This document shows, in pieces, positions 1 through 5,115 of a stretch of DNA of 5,115 nucleotides. This stretch comes from Victivallaceae bacterium. GTDB lineage: Bacteria; Verrucomicrobiota; Lentisphaeria; Victivallales; Victivallaceae. The notes under the pieces were generated by a model. That model worked only from the letters and a program-made list of their open reading frames with translations. It searched no databases and had not been told where the DNA came from. The stretch lies in assembly GCA_028717165.1 (NCBI GenBank), contig JAQUOK010000282.1, positions 1 to 5,115 of the forward strand, in the 5' to 3' direction. Each line of letters opens with the position of its first letter. Positions within the stretch are counted from its first letter, which is position 1. A program made the position numbers and the translations under genes.

Positions 1-2
1 CT

Positions 3-1052
3 CCCGAAAACAAAAAAAAGGAACTGGCTCCAGAACAAATTATATTTACGGAAAGCGCCGCCATGGATACTCTCCAAAAAGCCGTTTCCAATGCCCAGAT
101 AATTTCTTTTCTACAAAAGGAATATACAAATCACAATAAGATGTTTATTACTTCTTTTAGCTGTGCTCAGGTTAATTTCCATAATTTCACTTTAATCTTT
201 TCCTGGGATGAAACCAAGCTCACGGTTGAACGCCTTATCTCGAGAGATGAATTTGATTTTGAAGGTAAATGGAGTAAAGCGCTCCTTGCTTATAGAACAT
301 GTCTGAAACTATCCTATCGCAACTCCATTGAAATTTTATACAAGGACGCGGAAAAAAGAGCAACTATAAAACAGTATGATGAATTAGTTCATGATATTGA
401 TGATTATATTGATTGTCATAATCAGAGATTCCCTGATAAGATAATTTCTAAAATAGACTTATCAGTATTGTTAAATGAAGCGCAGTTTTTTTATGAAAAG
501 GAAGATATAGCATCATGTGTTTCAAAATTAGAAATGATTTTATCAAACGTGCATAAAATATTGCTGTATAATCCGGTCTGCAAAAGTGTGAAAGATGCTA
601 TTATAAATAATGAATTTCAGTTAGAGGGCAAACAGAAAAAGAACAAAAGGGTTCTGGTTCTTGATGATGAAGAGCTTATACTAAATGCTCTGGAATTTTT
701 TTTCACCGAAAATGACTGTTTTAAAAATGTGGAGTTCGAATTCTATACGAATCCGAAAAAGGCAATTGACAAAATTTATCAGGAAAAATATGATCTGATT
801 ATTACGGATATAAGGATGCCGGTTTTCTCCGGTGAAAATATAAACCGATTAAATAAATCGTTATATAAGGTACCGTGTATCGGTATATCCGGCTACTGTT
901 CCTTTAATCCGGATGCCGGTTTTGATTCTTTTTTACAAAAACCTTTTTCTTTAAATCAAATTGCAGAAGAAGTTGTCAAGTATTTAAATCTACATGACGA
1001 ATATAAAGGAAAAACAGAAATTTCCGCTCAGAATCAAACTGTTTCTTCCTGA
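3..1052 (+). CDS. Response-regulator protein with C-terminal receiver domain and unrecognised N-terminal region (probably 5'-partial)
   Basis: The C-terminal third is a phosphoacceptor receiver (REC) domain. Numbering from the ATG at 63, the acidic pair is D201-D202 in VLVLDDEE, the phosphorylatable aspartate is D249 in LIITDIRMP, the conserved hydroxyl residue is S276 in GISGY, and the switch lysine is K293 in LQKPF. All key residues are present, so it should accept phosphate from a histidine kinase. The preceding ~190 residues are mostly charged and helical-looking, with no membrane segment, and match no family I can name. Receivers usually sit at the N-terminus, so this order is unusual; it could also be the tail of a larger hybrid protein. 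The frame is open from base 3 to the ATG at 63 (20 codons), and that ATG has only a weak GGAAAG at 50-55 before it, so I think the gene begins outside the window, but a start at 63 is possible. It ends convergently with the hydrolase. The gene is much more AT-rich than its neighbours. Confidence 0.82.
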   Translation, partial: PENKKKELAPEQIIFTESAAMDTLQKAVSNAQIISFLQKEYTNHNKMFITSFSCAQVNFHNFTLIFSWDETKLTVERLISRDEFDFEGKWSKALLAYRTCLKLSYRNSIEILYKDAEKRATIKQYDELVHDIDDYIDCHNQRFPDKIISKIDLSVLLNEAQFFYEKEDIASCVSKLEMILSNVHKILLYNPVCKSVKDAIINNEFQLEGKQKKNKRVLVLDDEELILNALEFFFTENDCFKNVEFEFYTNPKKAIDKIYQEKYDLIITDIRMPVFSGENINRLNKSLYKVPCIGISGYCSFNPDAGFDSFLQKPFSLNQIAEEVVKYLNLHDEYKGKTEISAQNQTVSS

Positions 1053-1111
1053 TTCTCCAGAATGTAAAAACCAATGCCTGACAACACCGCGTTCCGCTCA
1101 AAATTCAAATG
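1022..1111. repeat. Imperfect 20-base direct repeat at the junction of two convergent genes
   Basis: Bases 1022-1041 and 1092-1111 match at 16 of 20 positions when aligned without gaps, and both begin with the identical nonamer TTCCGCTCA. The first copy lies in the last codons of the response-regulator gene. The second contains the stop codon of the hydrolase (TCA at 1105-1107, read on the - strand). The copies start 70 bases apart. Function is unknown; the pair coincides with the change from AT-rich to GC-richer sequence, so it could mark an old recombination junction, but it could also be chance. Confidence 0.45.
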
Positions 1112-2973
1112 TGAGTGCTTCCAGTGGCAACGCACTTATAAACGTTGTCGCTCGTCGGCTGATCGGTTTTGCCTTCAAGTTCGGGAATGGAAGCGATGAC
1201 GCCGTCAAGATATTCGTTAATCCGCTTCCCGGCTTCTTCCAGCCGGAGAAGTTGTCCGCCCTGACGTATCTGCAGGACTTCAAGCCCGAAAGGTTTAAAA
1301 TATTTGTGCCACATTTTGCGGATGGAAGCAGTAACCGCTCCGCATGACGCCAGCATTTCCGGAAGCGTCTTATCGGCAAGGCTCCGCATTGCCGCCTTGT
1401 CGCCGCTTTCGTAAGCTTTCAGCAGATCACGCCGGAAAGCCACTTTCCGACGCAGAAAATCAGCATAAAGCCAGGCATGATTAATGTCCCCGGCAGCATT
1501 GTCATCACGCTGGTCGGCGAGTTCAGCGCAGATTGAATCATATAATTTCACCGCTTTATCGACGAAACCGGGATCCGTATTGAGTTTGCTGTCCCAGCAG
1601 ATTCCCAGCAGCGGATCGTCCCATAAAAGAAACGGGGCCCCTACGGTAAGAGCTTCTTTTGCATTTTTCAGAATATGCGCGCCGAGTTTCGCGGCAGTCA
1701 GATGGTTCTTGTAACTGCCGCCGGCAATCGCCCTGAATTGCGCCTCCAGACGTTCGGCGTTTTCATCACCGCCATAGGCGAGTTCGGCCGCCCAGCAGAA
1801 TCCGGCAAGTACGGAGTTTATTTCGCAAAAAGCGCCGCTGTCCCCCCACAAGGTGAAAAATACCTCATCAAGTTTCGTTTCACGGCATGCCTGAAGACAG
1901 GGTTTTACCGTCTTTACGTCCTGTTCATGGTCGTTCCACAAGCGCCCCCAGGTCCAGAGTCCAGACCCCATCAGGGGTTCATAACCGATTTCACGATGTT
2001 TCTCTATGAAATCAATATAAAACTGTTTATCCTGATGGTAATAATCCCAATACACCAAGTCACTGTGCCTGGGAATCATATCAACGACGTCCTGCGGTAT
2101 ATCATGCCCCAGATCATAATAAGCCTGCTGCGGGTTGGCCATGCGGAAATACATATCCGACCAGATCATCGGGCGCAAATTGTATTTTTCGCACATTTTT
2201 TCAACTTTACCGAAATGACGGTTAAAAATATCGAAACCGCGTTCGTAACCGTACAGATCCATGAATCTGCCGCGGCCGAGGTCGTGGGTTTCGTCCATGC
2301 CGATGTGAATGCGCCGGCTGGACAGCGCCTCGCTCCAGAAGGCAAGCATTTTATCAATCAGGGTATATGTAGCGTCTTCATCCACCAGCAGTACGCTGGC
2401 GGTATCCCTTACTTTGCCGTAGGCATTGTGCCACTGCAGGATTTGTTCCATGTGCCCGAGCGTCTGCAGACAGGCAATCATCTCAATTCCCAGCGCCCTG
2501 GCGTAAACGTCGATCTCCTTCATCTCCGCCATCGTATAAGGGCCGCGCTTGTAGCCGAAAAACGGTTCGCCGGGCAACTGATAGGTATCTTCGGTATAAA
2601 GCATCGCCATATTGTAACCCATCAGGGCCAGGCGGCGCAGCCATTTTTTGAAATGAGCGACCGTCATTACCGCATTCCGGGAGCAGTCCAGCATAATACC
2701 GTACGTTTTAAATTCGGTATGCTCATCGCTTTCCAGCCCGGCAAGGGCGTTGCCGATCGCGCGGGCAGCGTCAACCGGACGGTTATAAGTAATCTCAGCC
2801 TTTCCGGCAGTAAATTTTACGCTTGATTTCCCCTTGCTTTCCGTTTGGGTGAAGCACAATTCGACTTCACCGTTTACCGGACTGATCGGGTATTCTACGG
2901 CTAAAGTTTCGAGTATGGAGTGCAGCTCTGAAGGCGTTTTCGCCTGGTTCCAGAACAGAGATTTCTGTGACAT
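1105..2973 (-). CDS. Glycoside hydrolase family 20 beta-N-acetylhexosaminidase, cytoplasmic
   Basis: Predicted to remove terminal beta-linked GlcNAc or GalNAc from oligosaccharides. In GH20 the substrate's own acetamido group is the nucleophile; an Asp-Glu pair stabilises the intermediate and supplies the proton. That pair is D227-E228 in HIGMDETHDLGRG. Aromatic residues likely to line the sugar site include W309 (YWDYY), W340, W342 and W346 (GLWTWGRLW). Layout: a small alpha/beta N-terminal domain to about residue 85, a TIM barrel from about 88 (YGIMLDCSRN) to about 400, then a helical C-terminal region. The product is 622 residues, close to what I recall for stand-alone, GH20C-like enzymes. 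There is no signal peptide, so it probably acts on imported oligosaccharides. I chose the ATG at 2973 because AAAGG lies 8 bases upstream; an in-frame TTG at 3015 would add 14 residues but would place that ribosome site inside the gene. It is divergent from the AraC regulator, its probable controller. Substrate choice (GlcNAc or GalNAc) cannot be told from the sequence. Confidence 0.92.
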   Translation of the reverse strand: MSQKSLFWNQAKTPSELHSILETLAVEYPISPVNGEVELCFTQTESKGKSSVKFTAGKAEITYNRPVDAARAIGNALAGLESDEHTEFKTYGIMLDCSRNAVMTVAHFKKWLRRLALMGYNMAMLYTEDTYQLPGEPFFGYKRGPYTMAEMKEIDVYARALGIEMIACLQTLGHMEQILQWHNAYGKVRDTASVLLVDEDATYTLIDKMLAFWSEALSSRRIHIGMDETHDLGRGRFMDLYGYERGFDIFNRHFGKVEKMCEKYNLRPMIWSDMYFRMANPQQAYYDLGHDIPQDVVDMIPRHSDLVYWDYYHQDKQFYIDFIEKHREIGYEPLMGSGLWTWGRLWNDHEQDVKTVKPCLQACRETKLDEVFFTLWGDSGAFCEINSVLAGFCWAAELAYGGDENAERLEAQFRAIAGGSYKNHLTAAKLGAHILKNAKEALTVGAPFLLWDDPLLGICWDSKLNTDPGFVDKAVKLYDSICAELADQRDDNAAGDINHAWLYADFLRRKVAFRRDLLKAYESGDKAAMRSLADKTLPEMLASCGAVTASIRKMWHKYFKPFGLEVLQIRQGGQLLRLEEAGKRINEYLDGVIASIPELEGKTDQPTSDNVYKCVATGSTHI

Positions 2974-3080
2974 AATAATTACCTTTTTTGAATATTTTTC
3001 GTTTTTAATACACAAAATAACATATTAATATATATATTATAAGCAGCAATAATAATAAAAAAATGGATTTTTCACAATAA
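2974..3080. promoter_or_regulatory. Divergent promoter/operator region between the hydrolase and the AraC regulator
   Basis: These 107 bases separate the two divergent starts and are extremely AT-rich. The - strand carries a perfect TATAAT (complement of 3036-3041), which would give the hydrolase a leader of roughly 55 bases, but I see no good -35 at the matching distance. The hydrolase ribosome site is AAAGG at 2982-2986 (complement). No clear + strand -35/-10 pair was found for the regulator. The region is where the AraC protein would be expected to bind; specific half-sites cannot be assigned by eye. Confidence 0.6.
3026..3039. repeat. 14-base perfect AT palindrome in the divergent intergenic region
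   Basis: TAATATATATATTA is its own reverse complement and overlaps a second palindrome, ATATTAATAT at 3022-3031. It overlaps the candidate -10 of the hydrolase. AraC proteins usually bind direct repeats of mixed composition, so this could be an easily melted promoter DNA segment rather than an operator. Low-complexity AT runs make such palindromes easily by chance. Confidence 0.4.
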
Positions 3081-3950
3081 ATGACCCGCAAAAACACAAA
3101 AAATTTTGAAATCAACATTTCTCCGATCCCTTCCGGTTTCCGGGATCTGCTGGTAAAATCAGGAATGTACATCTGCACTTATTACGAAAACGTTCCCAGC
3201 GGAATAAATGAAAAAGCCCGGCAGCCTTTCGACAAAAAAGTTCTGCGCCGCTTTCCGTTTTTCGTCGTAACTCATTTAGTCGGCGGAGACGGCACATACG
3301 CAAGTGACGAATCCGGCAGGTGGATCGACCTGGAGCCCGGCTGGGGAATATTGGCAAGCCCTTTCCACAGTAACATTTATGGCGGGAAGCACAAGAAATT
3401 CATTGAGGACTCAATCGCTTTTAACGGCAAAACGGCCCATGCGCTGTTCGAGGCAGGAATAGTAAGAGACGGCCTGATCTATATCGGTGCGGAAAGGCGT
3501 CTGCTGCCGATTATCAATAAACTGCGGGAGGGTACATTAAGCGCGCTGCTTGAAGCAAACGCCATGCTGCAGAATCTCTTATTCCATCTCAATCATGAAC
3601 AAAGCTCACGGCAGCCTTTATCCGCCGACCGCAAAATAGAACGCCTGCTGCAGGAAATTCAGGATACCCCCGCTAAATGGTGGACAGTGGCGGAAATGGC
3701 GGAATACTGCAACATCAGCGAAAACTATCTGCGGACTTTATTTCGTCGGTGTACCGGGCTGAGCCCCAAAGAATACATCGATAATTTAAAAATGAACCGG
3801 GCGGTGGAAATGCTGAATGATCCGCAGATAAGGATTTATGAAATTGCAGAACGTTTAGGTTATATGGATAACTATCATTTCATCCGGCGTTTTGCGAAAA
3901 TCCTGGGTCAGTCTCCCGGAAAATATCGCCGGAATATGCGGCGTTATTAA
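3081..3950 (+). CDS. AraC-family transcriptional regulator
   Basis: A 289-residue DNA-binding regulator with the typical two-part build. The N-terminal half (about 1-180) looks like an AraC-type cupin sensor, with beta-strand-rich sequence around H65 (VVTHLVGGDGTY) and a DLEPGWGILASPFHSN turn region. The C-terminal ~95 residues hold two helix-turn-helix units: the first begins at about W200 (WWTVAEMAEYCNISENYLRTLF) and the second contains the family signature from G260 (GYMDNYHFIRRF) to the closing SPGKYRR. No receiver or membrane segment is present, so it probably binds a small ligand directly. A stop codon lies immediately before the ATG, so no earlier start is possible; there is no good Shine-Dalgarno sequence, and the following short + strand gap suggests it is a single-gene unit. 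Its divergent placement makes control of the GH20 hydrolase, and of itself, the most likely role. Whether it activates or represses, and which sugar it senses, is unknown. Confidence 0.93.
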   Translation: MTRKNTKNFEINISPIPSGFRDLLVKSGMYICTYYENVPSGINEKARQPFDKKVLRRFPFFVVTHLVGGDGTYASDESGRWIDLEPGWGILASPFHSNIYGGKHKKFIEDSIAFNGKTAHALFEAGIVRDGLIYIGAERRLLPIINKLREGTLSALLEANAMLQNLLFHLNHEQSSRQPLSADRKIERLLQEIQDTPAKWWTVAEMAEYCNISENYLRTLFRRCTGLSPKEYIDNLKMNRAVEMLNDPQIRIYEIAERLGYMDNYHFIRRFAKILGQSPGKYRRNMRRY

Positions 3951-3961
3951 TCCGGTACAGG

Positions 3962-3990
3962 TTGTTTTTCACGGCATCATATACTATATT
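3962..3990 (+). promoter_or_regulatory. Candidate sigma70-type promoter for the metallopeptidase gene
   Basis: TTGTTT at 3962-3967 and TATATT at 3985-3990 are separated by 17 bases; the -10 differs from consensus at one position and the -35 at three. Transcription would begin near 3997 and leave a leader of about 33 bases before the ATG at 4030. A weak 6-bp hairpin (TTATTC 3989-3994 with GAATAA 4005-4010, 10-base loop) overlaps the -10 and start region. Assigned by eye only. Confidence 0.35.
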
Positions 3991-4029
3991 ATTCCGCTGT
4001 TAAAGAATAACTTATATCAGAAATAACCT

Positions 4030-4695
4030 ATGGTCGATAAAATTATCCGTTCCAAACGCAAAACTCTCAGTCTCCATATTGACGATTCAGGAGGAGTCAT
4101 TGTCCGCGCGCCCCTGCTGATGCCGCAACTTCTCATTGACCGCTTCGTAAACAGAAATACTATCTGGATAAAAAAACACAAGAACAAAGTCCTGCGCCGA
4201 CTTGAAGAAATTCCGCCGCGAAAGTTTATTTCCGGCGAAAAGTTTTATTTTCTCGGAGAGGAATATGAACTGGAATTCAGGGATAATTCCAACAAATCAA
4301 TAGTTCTGGAGGGCAACTTCATCACGCGTCCTGCAACGGCGGAAGAGATAAAAAGAAGATTCCGGAAATGGTACCGGGACGAAGCCCGCTTTTATCTGAC
4401 TGAACGTCTGAATATCTGCGCCGAACACTACAAGCTGCCGTACAAAGAACTCAAAATAACCTCAGCGGCACACCGCTGGGGTTCATGTACGTCAAAAGGC
4501 TGCGTCAATTTTCCGTGGCGTATCATGATGTGTCCGGAAAACATCATCGCTTATGTAATCGCGCATGAAATGGCGCATCTTCTGCAGCTGAATCATTCTC
4601 CGCGTTTCTGGCGGGAAGTAGAAAAAATGTGTCCGAGCTGCCAGGAAGACCGCAAATGGCTTCACGCCAACGAACATAAGTTCACGGGATTTTGA
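4030..4695 (+). CDS. YgjP-type (DUF45) zinc metallopeptidase
   Basis: A 221-residue soluble protein of the YgjP-like family, related to the WLM and SprT metallopeptidases. The zinc site is clear: H179-E180-M-A-H183, with the probable third ligand H189 in LNHSPRFW. Upstream lies the other family hallmark, the HRWGSCTSKG block at 148-157, followed by the FPWRIMMCPENIIAYVIAHE core. The N-terminal part (about 1-95), beginning with the basic RSKRKTLSLHID stretch and followed by two beta-rich segments, also fits the family. Length is normal and all catalytic residues are present, so it should be active. Physiological substrates are not established for this family; members are found both alone and near restriction-modification genes, and no such gene is seen here. 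A stop codon (4024-4026) just before the ATG rules out an earlier start. No Shine-Dalgarno sequence is visible. It lies 79 bases after the AraC gene and probably has its own promoter. Confidence 0.92.
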   Translation: MVDKIIRSKRKTLSLHIDDSGGVIVRAPLLMPQLLIDRFVNRNTIWIKKHKNKVLRRLEEIPPRKFISGEKFYFLGEEYELEFRDNSNKSIVLEGNFITRPATAEEIKRRFRKWYRDEARFYLTERLNICAEHYKLPYKELKITSAAHRWGSCTSKGCVNFPWRIMMCPENIIAYVIAHEMAHLLQLNHSPRFWREVEKMCPSCQEDRKWLHANEHKFTGF

Positions 4696-4724
4696 AAGAA
4701 AGCGTGATATTTTCATTTTTGAAC

Positions 4725-4754
4725 TTGATTTTTACTCATTCCGGACATTATATT
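4725..4754 (+). promoter_or_regulatory. Candidate sigma70-type promoter for tRNA-Lys
   Basis: TTGATT at 4725-4730 and TATATT at 4749-4754 are separated by 18 bases, with four and five of six consensus matches. The start would fall near 4761, a few bases before the mature tRNA 5' end, which suits a tRNA with a very short leader. An overlapping TTGAAC at 4719-4724 is too far from the -10. No strong terminator for the preceding metallopeptidase gene is seen in 4696-4768, so read-through from it is also possible. Confidence 0.4.
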
Positions 4755-4768
4755 ACTATATCATTTGT

Positions 4769-4844
4769 GCGCTCATAGCTCAGTTGGTAGAGCAGATGAC
4801 TCTTAATCATCGGGTCGAAGGTTCGAGTCCTTCTGGGCGTACCA
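4769..4844 (+). tRNA. tRNA-Lys (anticodon CTT)
   Basis: A full 76-base cloverleaf with encoded CCA (4842-4844). Acceptor stem: GCGCTCA (4769-4775) with TGGGCGT (4834-4840), discriminator A at 4841. D arm: GCTC/GAGC around loop AGTTGGTA. Anticodon stem: GATGA/TCATC with loop CTCTTAA, giving anticodon CTT at 4802-4804, which reads the lysine codon AAG. Variable loop: GGGTC. T arm: GAAGG/CCTTC around TTCGAGT. All tertiary-contact bases (T8, A14, G18-G19, G15-C48, T54-T55-C56, A58) are present. Two wobble pairs occur in the acceptor stem, G1-U72 and U5-G68. A lysine tRNA reading AAA is expected elsewhere in the genome. Confidence 0.97.
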
Positions 4845-4892
4845 TTTACTTGCAAGTCCATGGCAATAAACTATTTGCGACTCGAGGCGCAA

Positions 4893-5018
4893 TTCCCTTT
4901 ATCCCATATTTTACGGGTAAAATATTACTGTATGGAAATTATCCAGTATTATTCTTTCATGGATGGTGTAAATTTTTCATCAGAAAATTCAATCCGTGGA
5001 AAAATTAAATAAAGGGAA
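4893..5018. repeat. 126-base segment bounded by 10-base inverted repeats
   Basis: TTCCCTTTAT at 4893-4902 is the exact reverse complement of ATAAAGGGAA at 5009-5018. Inside lies a perfect 8-bp hairpin, ATATTTTA (4906-4913) and TAAAATAT (4918-4925) with a CGGG loop, and an 8-base inverted pair AATTTTTC (4971-4978) and GAAAAATT (4999-5006). The form resembles a miniature inverted-repeat element or a structured untranslated RNA. No target-site duplication is visible in the flanking bases, and there is no second copy in the window, so the identity is open. Confidence 0.3.
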
Positions 5019-5046
5019 ATACGGTATTAAACTGTCTTTATTGTAG

Positions 5047-5085
5047 TTCAGCACCCCAAACTGGAAAGTGCTTTGATTTGCTGAA
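5047..5085. repeat. 7-bp inverted repeat near the right edge
   Basis: TTCAGCA (5047-5053) pairs perfectly with TGCTGAA (5079-5085) across a 25-base spacer. No T run follows on the + strand. It could be an operator, a weak transcript hairpin or chance. Confidence 0.2.
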
Positions 5086-5115
5086 TGATTGTATATGCCG
5101 ACCTGTACCTGGGCG

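Larger units (their letters stand above)
4845..5115. other. Intergenic sequence after tRNA-Lys, no convincing gene
   Basis: No reading frame here has a credible start with ribosome site. The only long open frame with an ATG starts inside the tRNA and is rejected. Two short frames run off the right edge: on the - strand 5114-4989 (41 codons then a stop), and on the + strand from a stop at 5006-5008 to the end; either could be the end or start of a gene beyond the window, but neither shows a recognisable motif. The stretch holds several inverted repeats: a 10-base palindrome ACTTGCAAGT at 4848-4857, a TTGCG/CGCAA hairpin near 4875-4892, and those listed separately. None is followed by a T run, so a standard terminator for the tRNA is not evident. 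Confidence 0.5.

Noticed and set aside
1052..1063. ATTCTCCAGAAT hairpin as a terminator for the first gene
   Set aside because: The stem is four to five AT-rich pairs overlapping the stop codon with no following T run.
994..1347. A 117-codon + strand open frame across the convergent junction
   Set aside because: It overlaps the end of the response-regulator gene and runs antisense through the hydrolase C-terminus. No motif or ribosome site.
1675..2826. A 383-codon open frame on the + strand opposite the hydrolase gene
   Set aside because: It lies wholly antisense to the GH20 gene, whose catalytic motifs are intact. It has no ribosome site and its product, rich in His, Gln and Ile, resembles no family. 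It is a compositional shadow of a GC-richer coding strand.
2974..3015. TTG start at 3015 for the hydrolase, adding 14 residues
   Set aside because: The added residues are encoded by the AT-rich leader containing the AAAGG ribosome site placed 8 bases before the ATG at 2973.
3967..3977. An 11-base repeat (TTTCACGGCAT) shared with 1878-1888
   Set aside because: A few such 11-base matches are expected by chance in 5 kb, and the two contexts are unrelated.
4784..5008. A 74-codon open frame starting inside the tRNA
   Set aside because: Its first third is the tRNA itself read as protein (MVEQMTLNHRVEGSSPSGR is a common artefact of tRNA sequence).
5109..5115. CTGGGCG at the window end, matching the tRNA 3' end at 4833-4839, as a possible attachment-site repeat
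   Set aside because: Only seven bases match and the preceding sequence does not follow the tRNA T arm, so there is no support for an integration site without more sequence.

Overview
This is a bacterial chromosomal window with four protein-coding genes and one tRNA gene. From left to right it holds: the 3' part of a gene for an unusual response-regulator protein (+ strand, probably running in from the left edge); a family 20 glycoside hydrolase on the - strand, convergent with the first gene; an AraC-family regulator transcribed divergently from the hydrolase; a YgjP-type zinc metallopeptidase (+ strand); a complete tRNA-Lys with anticodon CTT and an encoded CCA end; and about 270 bases of AT-rich, hairpin-rich sequence with no convincing gene.

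The functional core is the divergent pair at 1105-3950. A cytoplasmic beta-N-acetylhexosaminidase and a cupin-plus-HTH AraC regulator share a very AT-rich 107-base intergenic region. This is the classic layout of a local, sugar-responsive catabolic switch: the regulator probably senses an amino-sugar-containing ligand and controls the hydrolase. There is no transporter, deacetylase or deaminase in the window, so the rest of the pathway must lie elsewhere. The metallopeptidase and the tRNA look like independent single-gene units, each with a plausible sigma70-like promoter in front.

Base composition is uneven. Hand counts of four sampled 60-base lines give 23% and 27% GC inside the response-regulator gene (361-480), and 62-63% GC inside the hydrolase (2281-2340, 2521-2580). 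The junction between the two genes carries an imperfect 20-base direct repeat. The left gene may therefore have a different history from its neighbours.

The organism cannot be named from the sequence. A lone GH20 paired divergently with an AraC regulator, mixed GC, and poor Shine-Dalgarno sequences before two of the genes would fit a gut or animal-associated glycan degrader, for example Lentisphaerota/Victivallales or another member of the Planctomycetes-Verrucomicrobia group, but that is a weak guess. I do not see a clearly new system. The items most worth a second look are the response regulator with its receiver at the C-terminus and an unrecognised N-terminal half, the composition break beside it, and the inverted-repeat-bounded 126-base segment after the tRNA.
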